64,000 nucleotides of DNA, taken from NCBI GenBank assembly GCA_011033025.1, contig WFMF01000265.1, positions 62,001-126,000 on the forward strand, written 5' to 3'. Positions within the stretch are counted from its first letter, which is position 1. Each line of letters begins with the position of its first letter. A program made the translations under genes and the position numbers. The notes under the pieces were generated by a model that was not told where the DNA came from, searched no databases, and worked only from the letters and a program-made list of their open reading frames with translations. The DNA comes from Beroe forskalii. Taxonomy: Eukaryota; Ctenophora; Nuda; Beroida; Beroidae. Shown here piece after piece: positions 36,801 through 47,857 of this stretch.

Positions 36801-38153
36801 TTCATCTTTACAGGAAAAGCCTATGAGAGTCTCGTGGAGGTGGCAGAGGGTGGAAAATTCAAGCAGCCAAAAAAATTGAAGGATATGAAATTTGTTGCTC
36901 ATAGCCTTGGATCTATTGTCAGCTTCTTATCTGAGTTTGATAATATTTTGCATGCACTCCAAAATCTGACTAGTGATGAGAAGAAGGCTGACGAGGCCAA
37001 TGGCTTTATTGTCAAGTTAACTGACCCCAAATTCTCACTGACCCTTTACTTTCTTAAAGATATTTTGACACTACTATCACACTTCTCAAAACTTTATCAA
37101 TGTGATGATAGTACCATAGCTGATTATCATAATAATACTCAGACATTATTGCACTGCCTAACAAATTTAGATATCACTACAGATGCAGATAAAGAGACTC
37201 TTGAGGCACTGCCATCATATTTCGACCGTTTAAAAAATCAGTCTGCTTTAGCTGTTCCTCCGACAAGAAATCTGAGATCGTACCTGGTCAGTGATAATAA
37301 TCAGGAAAACATTACTGAATCTATGACGAAGTTGCATGACTCCGTTATAAAACAACTTGTACAGTCAATTAGACAACGTTTTTCATCCTCTTACGTTCCT
37401 CAGGCTGAACTCATTAAGGACATAGCTCTTTTGTTCAATGATCTATGTGATAGTTTTGTCGATGAAAACATTACACTTTTGTTTTGTGGTCACTGTGGGC
37501 TTCTTCAAAACATTGAGAATATCAAAAAGCACCACCATATTGCTCATGAGGGACTGTCCTTGAAAACTGCAAAGTTCAACTTGAATAACTACACCACTGA
37601 GAAAAAAGTGAGTTTCGATAAAATTGTTGCACTAGTTGAATCTCATAACAGTCCAGAGCATACCTCTTTAGCAACTCCTGACGTTCTTCCAATCGAAGAG
37701 CAGCTAAAAATTCAGTATAAAGATTTTAAAAACCAATTCAATAAAGCCAAGAAAATGATTCAATCCCAGAATAGACCCATAACACTCAATTCCTGTATGA
37801 AACTTTTCTATTCTGACAAGCAGTTCTATGAAAACGTACCACGCCTCATAAGAATGACAATGCTCAGATTACTTACCATTCATGTGAGTGAGGCTATATG
37901 TGAAACATTTGGATCAACAATGGAACAATATAACCACAGAATGAATAGTACTGATATAGACGATACCAATTTGCAGACTGAGATGTTTTTAAATCTTTCC
38001 CTTCCTCCCATAGCCGAAGCGAAACATTTTATTGAAAAGTGTGTTTACAGACACGGGAAAAAGTTTGTTTTGCAAGAATCAGCACATTTCAGTGGTAAAG
38101 GTGCCGTTTTGACTCGCTTATCAAACAAAAAATCTGTTTTTCCATTTTTTTAG
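33869..38153 (+). CDS. hAT-like transposase gene, five exons, open when spliced (948 aa)
   Basis: Exons 33869-33991, 34796-35773, 35993-36221, 36455-36631 and 36814-38153 join at GT-AG sites with consistent phases (0, 0, 1, 1) into 948 codons from ATG to TAG. Exon 1 has a Cys/His cluster (C11, C14, C22, H27/H28/H32) like a DNA-binding zinc finger. A second cluster lies in exon 2 (KCMLCH, then NIISHLKCSMHIKC). The RNase-H-like core is suggested by ITADKDTNRHRSRQ at the end of exon 2, GVFDGQYLNL in exon 3, NIWDGAHLLELAIGDV in exon 4 and SEAICETFGSTMEQYNHR near residue 860. These resemble the large hAT-derived family of unnamed invertebrate proteins with a WDxAH motif and hAT-type C-terminus. 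It lies alone inside the giant intron on the opposite strand, in the middle of a satellite. It could be a live element or a domesticated gene; no convincing terminal repeats were found. Confidence 0.75.
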
Positions 38154-38550
38154 GATAGTTATATATATCAAACGAGGGCCTTTTAGCTGATTATATTTTA
38201 TAAAATTATGTGTGCAACATCAGGATTCAAAAGGTTATTATATACTTATTAATTGTATCATCGTAATATTACATTTGTTCTTGTTAATTATAAGCGTGAC
38301 ACACAATTGATCTTTACATTAACATTTACTGTTTACAATTCATCCCATTGGTTAGTGTGCAGTGAGTTAGTGATTCGAATTTTGCCTGTCCGGTGGAAAT
38401 AACTATGAATTACATAATTTGCAGTCTAATCGGGGCTTCTGAATCAAAAAATCAGAGACTTATGAATGAACCACGCTGTTTAAATCTCGAATATTTTCTT
38501 GCTCAAATCAAGGAAAATCCTGCAAAAATATACGTTTTTAGTAAAAATTT

Positions 38551-38690
38551 TCCACCAGGGGCTCTGCCCCTGGACCCCGCTGGGGGCTGCGCCCCCAGAC
38601 CCCTGCCGCAGCTCGCTCGGCGCCGCTTCGCGGCACCTCACTCGCAACCAAAGGCTACCGTGCTCGCTTCGCTCGCACAGGATTGGCAAC
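38551..38690. repeat. GC-rich hairpin cluster
   Basis: It contains CCAGGGGCTCTGCCCCTGG (38555-38573) and CTGGGGGCTGCGCCCCCAG (38580-38598), two perfect stem-loops with 3-nt loops. GCCGCTTCGCGGC and GCTCGCTTCGCTCGC follow. The block is far richer in GC than its neighbours. Similar hairpin families occur in organelle and some bacterial genomes; why they sit here is unknown. Confidence 0.75.
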
Positions 38691-38759
38691 CAGTCTGACC
38701 TTTATTCCAACCGGGGATAATGTTATCACGATTAACATGCCGGAACAGGTATACCGGTT

Positions 38760-39320
38760 AAGCACTGTTCAGCAGTAGGTACTTTAAGTAAGATTATTAA
38801 CATAAGATAAATACATATTTTTGTGCGTTATCAATTGTTTGACATCGTACAGCGTTAAGAGTGACCTAAGCTTTGTTTTTTAAAGTTAGATCCATGGTAA
38901 CGTAACAAATATTGAAATGATTGGGCATTGCCTGAAGCTCAGCCATAATGCTTTTGTTTGCCATAGAACAAAGAGCTGGACATCACCTTCAATAGAGACA
39001 ATAAACCTGCCCAGCAGTGAAAAATAACTTATCTTAGTGTTTTCGAAATGGTTTAGAAGGATTAATCATTAAAAGACCCCGAAAAAGAAACAATCACTCC
39101 AATATCAACTAAACACGTGACATGAACCACTGAGATCCAAGTGCATTCACGGGTAGTGGGTTATTGGACACTGGGTGACATGAAAAACATATGTTATCCG
39201 CTCATATTGATGTCGCCCGTCACATACGCCTCGGTGATGTAACCAGCAGTGGGTAAAAACTTATTTTAATTTGTAGCAATGAAGAAAAATTACCAGAAAC
39301 AACTGAAAGGAAGCCACGAA
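38760..39320. repeat. Continuation of the ~150-bp satellite right of the transposase locus
   Basis: Units begin near 38,772 (CAGCAGTAGGTACTTTAAG), 39,013 (CCCAGCAGTGAAAAATAAC) and 39,251 (CCAGCAGTGGGTAAAAAC). They match the array that ends near 33,010. Confidence 0.6.
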
Positions 39321-41860
39321 GCCATCGGAAGGGAGGTCATTGGTGAGCTTTCATAAGAAAGCTTTCACAGACAATCTGTACACTTGATTTTCAAGACATT
39401 CAGAGTAGCTAAGGAGAGGTTGGATAAAAAGAGTAAGAGATGAATATTGAACACGTTTCTCATCAAGTCCCCACAATTGGACACACAGGAATGTGAAAGA
39501 ATTGAACTCCGCAAAGCGGTGGTGAGTTAGAAGTATCAAGTCGTTCCACTCCCCCAATCGTCATTAATTTACTTGGAGTTTGGACGGAGCAGAAGTTGAA
39601 GGTTTTGGAAATTGTCTGTTCAATGATGACCCCGACCCAGATCTGATAAGACCACGTGGTTATCACAAGTCATTTTGTAATGTGTGTGTTACTATATTTG
39701 TATTTTTTGTCTAATGTCTTCATACAAAATCGTTATATCTTTAAAGAGCAGTACAAACCAGTATTGTGAATTTATAGTGGATGAGACGAAAATTATACAA
39801 ATTTCAAAAGAAATTGTTCAAGGGTATCCACTATCCTTATAATGTCATGTGTAAGCGAGATTTTGGCTTCGAACCAAAAATTATGCGTCCAGAATTAGAT
39901 ATTGTGTTAGGGAATAATTAAATTGACCCAAATAAAATGGTCAAATCAATTCCATATTATGTACTAACGGAGTGTAAGTCTGTCAAATATTTAACTAGTG
40001 GATCCAGCTGCATCAGTGATCAGATCCCGAAAATCAGGGTCGGGGGAAGTATTACTACATATATCTTTTATTGTGACATACTCCGACATCAACTTTGAGA
40101 CTGACAATAGAGAACAAGTTTCAGATTTCAGAAATGAACTAAGTTATTTGAGTAAATAAAGGGGATCAAACCTTGTTGCAATAGTAATCAGAACAGCTCG
40201 CTTTTGTTTTCTTTTATTTTCATTTTCTTATCTTTATTTTCTTTCCATTTCTCTTCTTTTCTCTTTTAATTTTCTTAAACCTTTCTTTTCCGATCATCTT
40301 TTCTTATCGCATTTTTCTTCCATTTTTCTCAAAACGATTAGTACTGACACGGAAGTATGAATAACTTGTGTAAACCAGGCCAAATGCAGTGATAAAGCAA
40401 TATAACTTTTTCAGTATTTTAGATGAAGTAATAGACTGGACATCAAATTCCACTGAATTTAGGCGAAAATAGCAAACCACAATATAAATTATTTATACTC
40501 ATATCTTAATTATCGTTTCATGGCAGATCCGGAAAGAGGCCAACTTCAGATTGAAAACAGCCCGTTACACTTTATCAATTCTAAAGCGTTAAAAAGCGTT
40601 TTCTTGATTAATAATTGTTTTCTTGAATTATAAATTTCTGTTTTCATTTCCTTATAAGATACACTTGAGACGAATTAAAGACTAAATCACCGATACGATA
40701 AAGACTCTGATGAATAAAGTTTAAACAACGATGTTGGAGAACTTTCAACCACGTTTTGAACACTTTTGAAAAGGGAGCATTGGTATAATTTTATACCACC
40801 GATTCTAGAACCTAGTTCACCCGGGCCCACAAGTATAAAGTAGACCCACAATTAATGTTAAAACATTTTTCAGGCATCGTGAAGTCAAAATCTTTCCAGC
40901 ATATCACGAATTAAACATTTAATGAATTCTATTCTATCGAATTTAAAATAAATCTCTCCTGTTATTGTGCTGAAATTCAGCGTTGGATGTGATCCAAGAA
41001 AGAAGAGGCACATTTACAACAGAGAAACAACAACAAAACTCAGATATTAATTTCCCTACTATTCATCACAGAGACTTCGAGTTATATAAAACACTTAAAC
41101 CACGTGACCATTTAAGAGTCACGTGACACTAACATAACTCATGGTATCATAGCAACACGTGACCGCCACGTGGCGCCTGGACTAATGTTTTGGAGGGAAA
41201 ATTTGAATTAAATATAGCACGCGGTGACTCTCTGTAATGAACGTAGAGGAGCGCTAGTGGTGTTGAGTTACCAGTTTTGTAAAGAAGATTGAGGCAAAGA
41301 GGTGTGAAATGTTTTAGGGATGAGGAGAATGGCCATCAAAAGGTGGTAAACTAGTTTACCTACAGAAGTACAGAAAGACAGACTTTAGATTAGCAAGAAT
41401 ATTTGTTTTTAAACTTGATCCAAGAACAATCCCGACATAATTCAAATATCATGACATATGATCATTTCTCAGCTGGACTGATAATTAAATGAGATATTTT
41501 TAAACGTTCTGAGAATATTATATCTGCCGAACACCACGCACACACATCTATGCATTTAATTATAAATCATACAGATTAAGATTTTAATCATACAGGGAGT
41601 TAGTCAGACGCAGCTGGCAAAATAATGCCACTGTCCAGGATAAGTTTAAAGTTTTAACATTCCCATCCTAAACCAATTCTTCAAAGTTTTTATTCTATTC
41701 TTTTCACTTTTTACGATTTTATTGACGAATCGTATAAGATTTGGAATAACGTTTCAAGCTTGATCATGTCAGCTTAGCAGGCAGAATCAAGAAAATTAGT
41801 ATGAAATAACCCGAATTAACGCGCCCTGCGCCACTCAAGCACTCAGTGCATGGCTGACGC
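39320..41860. other. Intronic sequence, possible old coding trace
   Basis: A stretch at about 39,838-40,095 reads as mostly open plus-strand frame (RDFGFEPKIMRPELDIVLG, then KSIPYYVLTECKSVKYL) but has no context. At 41,100-41,180 CACGTGACC, GTCACGTGAC, CACGTGACC and CCACGTGG cluster within 80 bp, like the host promoters elsewhere here, but no gene follows that I can see. Confidence 0.4.
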
Positions 41861-41864
41861 AAGC

Positions 41865-42060
41865 CGCTGCGCGCCACTAAATGGCTGCTCGCCACTCAAT
41901 GACTGCTCGCCACTTAATGCCTGATGCGCGCCACTAAATGGCTGCGCGCCACTAAATGGCTGCTCGCCACTAAATGGCTGCTCGCCACTAAATGGCTGCG
42001 CGCAACTAAATGGCTGCGCGCCACTAAATGGCTGCGCGCCACTTAATGGCTGATGCGCAC
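41865..42060. repeat. 18-bp minisatellite
   Basis: About ten copies of GCCACTAAATGGCTG(C/-)(G/T)C. As 18 is a multiple of 3, both strands stay open; the minus strand reads SGAQPF or SGEQPF repeats. A 70-codon plus-strand frame (PEYYKFEGFRKGENIDKVRR) follows without further support. Confidence 0.85.
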
Positions 42061-42299
42061 CGACTTTCGTCAGCGGGTCAGACATCGTCTGACAAGTGGA
42101 TAACACAGGCTTATAAAAGGGTGAAATGTTATTTTGTTAATTACATTGTATTCCCGAATAATACATTGGACTTCTCAACTACACCCGAATATTATAAGTT
42201 CGAGGGATTCCGGAAAGGGGAAAATATTGATAAGGTTCGAAGACAGGTCTTCAACCTCTGCATGGGGTAAATGTGGAGCTTCAATGGAATGGCCGGTGC

Positions 42300-45200
42300 C
42301 CTGAATATCGGCAACCAGTCAGCTTATGTTAAAGTAAAAAGTTAAGATTTTATCAGAATTTAGATATCAGACAACCACATGGGAACCCACCGGATTTTTA
42401 CGAAAAGGGAACGGGTTGTTGGTGATGAGGGACAGAAAAGACATTGCAAAACATGTTCATGTCTGGAGATCTCTCTGATCGACATCAATGATGATGAGGA
42501 TGGTTAGATGATTCGTTTACTGGAAGTAAAACATCACACCATCTTCAAAATTAAGAAGTAAAGTAAAATGTAAAATACAGAAATGTAGCGCTACCTGGAC
42601 AAATAAAAGAAGAGTGCTTTAATCAGAATGTGGGGATGGTAGGAGAAAATATGGGGATTTTCTTAAGTCATTACTCTTGTTAACATAATATGATAATGAC
42701 GTCTGCCCATACAACATATGGCTGCCTCGTCGAGTGAGGATGAGGGGTTATAAAAAATAACCCCGTCATTGAAATTGATGGCTGGAATTTTATTATCTAC
42801 TATATATTATCACCTGGTGTTTGATTTTAAGATCGATATCGAAGGACTGCTGAATCGGAAAGAGCAAAACAAACTCAGCGACAAACAAAATCTTCAGTAT
42901 CATTGTACGTCAAAGTATTTTATTTTATTATATACTATATACATTATACAATGTCATTCTATCCACATATACCTCGATAGAAAACGTCATGAGGCGTGAG
43001 AGAGATTTTTTGAAGCATTCAATTAATATTTTCAGATTTAACAAATTAAAAACATGCTAGACAAGCATATTTGATCTTGAAAGACATGGACTTGATCAAT
43101 GCCACGAACAAAATAACAAAATTAGAATTCACAATTCAGATTTACGAATTCAAAATTCAAATTTACATATTATAATTAATGGCATTCAGAGAATTCTGGC
43201 GAGCATTCTGATAAGAGAGCACCTTTCCAAATCGGGCAGTGAAGACGCGGGGTATCCAACATTGGAAGAACAGATTTCGTAGATCAAACAGCACGACACT
43301 ACACGATGAGATGATTATCAAGAGAGTATAAGAGACAATGAAGAAGACACAATGAAGAACTAGAAGAGACAATGACGAAGAGACAATGATGAAGAGACAA
43401 TGAATAAGAGACAAAAGTTCCAGTTAAGCCCAAGACATCTTAGGCAGTTAACGACGCATCAGGATCAATATTAAAACAAACCAAAGACATATACCAATGC
43501 GATAATTTTGTTGATCAAACTACACAAATCGTCACGTTATTAAAGAGAATATTTTTATTAATAAAGGGACCCAGAAATTCAATTATTTTAGAATTAAGTA
43601 GGGAGTGCCGTGAATATCTATTGAATTTGGAGAGAAGGGTGGGTAATTCCCATCGAGGTCCCGGTATATGTGTATGATTTGATCATGACCTAATTGGTCA
43701 TACCCGCTCCCATTGCCTCGGGTCATTGGACTCGAGACGTTAATTGACTCGAGACGTTAATTGATGGACAGATGGTGGGGTTTTTAACAGTTAACAGTAA
43801 TAGAAAGCAGGCATTTAGTAGCCTGGAAAGCCACACCACTGAGGGCGTGGGCCGTGATGTTGAAACATATTGTTGTCACTAGATGATAGTAAATACTTAG
43901 AAGTTCGAAACGGTTGTCAATAGTTTCGGATGTGAAATCTGTTCCCAGACGCCCTTCGGACGAATCGTAAAGCTAGAAACGAGTCTTGTGCGAAACTATA
44001 TTATTGTAAAGAGTAACTGACGCACACGATTGTAAAATGTAAAATATACCTTCAAGAGTTTGCTAAGAGGCTGCTTATACTGTATTAGGTGTTACGTTCT
44101 ACTGTACATACGTCTACCCTTCGCATTTCAAATCTCCTAATCTGAATGCTTCTATTTTCCCTTCCATTGATCATTATTAGCTCCAGCCACAAAAACAACT
44201 AATCAACAAATTACTAAAATTGTTATTTAAATTGCTCAAATTGATAGAGTGAACGTTGCATATGGTGGATGTAGTAAATAATTCGTCTGACTTATTTATT
44301 TTATTAAAAAATCTTATAACTTAAGATGATAATATAGAGTATAGACTGCATATTCAAACATGTGAAATGCTGATTGCACTACCTGATTGGAGTCAAGTAG
44401 CATTCACTGGGAGACAAATAAGAGCTGCTACATAAAGCACCTTATGTGAGAATTGTTGAGAGATTTTCTCATTCCTCGGGAACTCTCGCCCATCCGATGA
44501 CGATTGATCTCGGTTTGGTTCTCCTTACCGACACTATTGAAGATTTAAACAAGAAGAAGTATATCAGGAGTAATTCCCACACCCCCAACTTTAAGATTCA
44601 AATCAAAGTTTCAAATTAACGTTGCAATTATTAGATGCCGATTTAGGAATAGTAAATTATACCATATCTCCAGAGTACATTCCCATCGAAAAACAACTGA
44701 AAGTTGAAAGGATATTCTACGGATAAGGACCACCACCCTACTTCTGAAGGCTATGACCTCAAGAAGTTCATGTCTAAGTTAGGATCAAGTTATAAGTAGG
44801 ATTAAGTTATAATTAGGATAAAGTTCTGGTCTGAGGAAGATAAAGCATATTACGCTCTATTGATAAAGGTAAGGAAGTAAGGAAGTTCCCAGTGAATACC
44901 TTTCTGTCATATTGAGTATTGACAGATTGTCCTGTTGTAGTGCCAGCCCCCAATGACCATACAGTATATTTTCCTGTAAAATTGTAGGCCACTTCATTGG
45001 AACGCCGCACATCCTCTTCACACAGTTGAAATACTTGCGGAGGGATTAGAAACCCTTTCAGTTTTATAACACCATTTCCACAATCAACAGGTAGCCAAAG
45101 CGTGAAATGAGCTCGTTAGAAGTTTTCAACGCTATCAAGATAATATAGAGCAATTTAAGAAAACCTTGAGAAATCACGATTTAGAAATAGAAATTATATC

Positions 45201-45650
45201 ATACATTTACGCACGTACATTCAAAATTCGTAAATTCAAAGAACAGAAGAATAAAAACGGATAAAATTACTTAACAACAAAAGATATCATAAGGAACCAT
45301 TTACTCCAATAACTTATCTAATTATTTGGATGCTTGCCAGACACGAGACTATATCTATAGTGTTAGAAAACACACATCTGTTCTCCTTGTTATGTATTGG
45401 AGTTGGGCCACATCATGTAGCAAGTACACAGTCATCATGTATCTTGTTCAGGCATCGCAATGTCCCGCCAACTTCCAACAGATAGGACCCACCATGAAAA
45501 ATGACAATTAACTTCAATCTCCATCGGCAAATGGGAGTAACTGTAGAACCAAGTATCATTGTACAGAAGAAAGTTCTGTTGTTGGAATCACAAATCAATG
45601 ATTTCACTAGTATTATCTACTAGTATTATCTTCCTTTTCATGATACAATC
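42300..45650. other. No gene recognised
   Basis: Mostly AT-rich. At 43,318-43,410 five ~15-bp GAGACAATGA(T/C)GAA copies lie in tandem, and GACTCGAGACGTTAATT is duplicated at 43,729-43,765. The decayed frames at 44.4-45.6 kb are too short to name. Confidence 0.5.
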
Positions 45651-45659
45651 AAAAAATTT

Positions 45660-45990
45660 TAATAGGTATTATGTGAATTAACAAAAGGAGCGAATGTGAG
45701 TGAAAGAGTAATAGGAGGAGAGAGCACTATTACTCAAGAGAATCTGAAATGGTTCCAATTCAAAATAGTGAAACAACCATGGGAGAATCTAGCTCCAGTA
45801 GATGAACAGGAGGGAGAGAAGCTAGCACAATTGAAGGCATTGAAAATGAAGAGCCTGTGACTTTATTGGAACAAAACGCAGAACAAAAACATGAGTAACC
45901 AAATGAGCATGGGGAGCCTGTTCATGTAACGAGATCAGGAAGGGTATCTCGAATACCTGATTTCTACTAAGCCTAGGGAAGTTTAACTTA
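45660..45990 (+). mobile_element. Trace of an LTR-type retroelement (end of a polyprotein), fossil
   Basis: A frame piece ends VTRSGRVSRIPDFY after an acidic Glu/Asn stretch. An xTRSGRxSxxPxxF/Y string is typical of the C-terminal end of integrase in Ty3-, Bel- or related LTR polyproteins. The region is broken and no terminal repeats were found, so it is old. The call is tentative. Confidence 0.3.
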
Positions 45991-46519
45991 TTTAAGAGGA
46001 ATAGTAATTGCAAAATGGTTACTGAAGAATAACGTCTATGCAGTCAGACATGATTGTCATGAATGTCAACGGAGACAGAGAGATGTCAATTCGTCGGAAC
46101 TAGCCAAGAAACTGGAGGCTTTGAGCGACGAATTACAAAGCAAATTTGCTTACATTTTGGATTTAATATCGTCTCCTAGAGCAAGAGTTGTATACCTGTG
46201 CGACATTCATTAAGCACTATATGAAAATGAGAGGGTAGCCCGTAGCGCGGCGAGAATTGACCTTATCGTGTATCGACGTGACATGTTAGATGATAAAGGC
46301 ATGAAAATCATTCTGCTATCACTACCAAACCACCTAACTTAATTTTGATTAATTAATTAGTTATAAAATAATTACAATTGAGCACGTAATTCGACAGGGG
46401 ACGGCTATCAAAGTAACGAATGTTCAGTGTAAGCGATTCAACTATCTGCAACAGCCTACACGTAACTACAAAAGAGGTGCGTTTTATTCCCCTCTTGTTT
46501 ACCAAAACCCTCCCATTGG

Positions 46520-46650
46520 TCCACACCCACATCACGTGACTTCAATCAAGCATCCTGGTTGGTGCGCGACTCTCGTCACGCGCGCTGATTGGCGCGTGAC
46601 CCCTACGCCTCCCCCTGATTGGCTAGCGCTCTATAATTCCACAGGTGGAC
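46520..46650 (+). promoter_or_regulatory. GC-rich promoter-like segment with CACGTGAC and CCAAT boxes
   Basis: ATCACGTGACTT at about 46,533, three GATTGG boxes in reverse CCAAT sense (about 46,587, 46,616 and a weaker one at 46,557), and CTCTATAATTCC as a possible TATA box. GC content is far above its surroundings. A second GTCACGTGACC lies at 46,939. Confidence 0.45.
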
Positions 46651-46651
46651 C

Positions 46652-46837
46652 ATGTGCTGCCTCAGAGAGGCGGCCCTCAGGGCCCACAGACAGATGTACA
46701 CAGAGATTCGCAGTGCATTATTCGCTGTGAACTGGGAGTATGCGACTCAGAATGGCTTTCTAATCACGGTTGCAAGTGATAAAACAGTGCCTTCAAAGGG
46801 TCTATTTTTCAACCGCGACATTACAATTTGCGGGTAA
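46652..46837 (+). CDS. Small ORF behind the promoter-like segment (61 codons)
   Basis: ATG lies about 25 bp after the TATA-like box. The product starts MCCLREAALRAHRQMYTEI then RSALFAVNWEY, and could be a first exon or a very small protein. I see no clear donor before the stop and recognise no family. Confidence 0.3.
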   Translation: MCCLREAALRAHRQMYTEIRSALFAVNWEYATQNGFLITVASDKTVPSKGLFFNRDITICG

Positions 46838-46839
46838 TC

Positions 46840-47779
46840 ACTATATAACGAGACTTGGGGTGAGCAGTGCACTCCTGATTAACGTTTTGCAAGTGGCGCT
46901 TATCAGAGAACGCTAGCCAATCAGAGCAGCGATGAAAAGTCACGTGACCACGCCGGCCAGTTAGAAGAGAGATGCAAATTCACGTGTCTTGACGTCATGG
47001 GGTCGAGAGGTGACGATGATTGAGAACAAGAGAGTGAAAGGAGTGAATAAGAGGTGTGATATAAGAGTTAATTACACCTAACATGAGGAGGGATCTGAAG
47101 AAGAAAGAGGACTGTACAGTGTATGATGCGTTGAGTGAATGAAAATAACAGGGTGATTTATTTATTTTGTATTGCATAATGTACACATACACGAATATGC
47201 AGATAATTATTTTTGAAAAAATGGAACTAAGGACAAGCTCGTGGGAGCATGGTGATATACCAGGCAATTGAAGTAAGAACTGTGATTTCACCGAAGTCAT
47301 ACACTTATACATCGAAAGTGTTCGAAAAAGTGGCATTTGCAGGCTGAAAAAGGACCTAGCACCGAATACTTTCGGACAGAAGTACAGGTGGTGGAGGTAC
47401 AGGTATTAATAATCTAACCCTTTTGTTCTTCTCATTCATGAGACAAAGGATTAACAAGAATATCTTAAGACTTTTTAAGTTTATTATATAATACTTGAGT
47501 GGCCGTCATTGTGCATTTCAAACGACACTCGGTTTGAGGCTTGCAATTGTAAACAAGGAACGCTCTATCAAGTTTGGCGTGGAATCAATGGATGTTGAGA
47601 AATTTAGCCCTATCTCCATGAAACCAAAACCCCTAAACCCATGATATACCTAAAACCTGAGTTATCCCCAAATCCCACACACCATCCTCATCTCAAGCCC
47701 CCTGCACCCCTACCCGATTCCCCTGCACCCCCGCCCAACTCCCCTGCACCCCTACCCAGAGTACGGTATTCTGCCCTAC
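46840..47779. other. Intronic sequence next to the last left exon of the 5' part
   Basis: CACGTGAC and a TATCACTATATAACG stretch occur near 46,830-46,945. At 47,690-47,760 CCCCTGCACCCCTACCCGA-like 24-bp units are repeated three times just downstream (on the minus strand) of the exon at 47,780. Confidence 0.5.
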
Positions 47780-47857
47780 CTTGCTCTGTTTGGTTTCTAT
47801 GTCGTGTAGCTCCTTGGAGAGTGCCGGATACAGTCGGTCCTCGTTCCTTCCCTCCTG
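47780..47857 (-). CDS. Host gene 1, exon (26 codons) before the giant intron
   Basis: The acceptor is CCTCATCCAG|CAGGA and the donor is AGCAAG|GTAGGG. It encodes QEGRNEDRLYPALSKELHDI then ETKQSK, probably helical. It leaves in phase 0; the next minus-strand exon in matching phase that I can find begins at 9830. Confidence 0.65.

Larger units (their letters stand above)
33010..38760 (+). mobile_element. Likely extent of the hAT-like element
   Basis: The surrounding ~150-bp satellite units stop at about 33,010 and resume at about 38,765, so this block behaves as an insertion. Its borders carry hairpins and the word CAATCCTG in opposite orientations (about 33,471-33,495 and, reversed, about 38,680). 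I could not define true terminal inverted repeats or an 8-bp target duplication. Confidence 0.35.
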
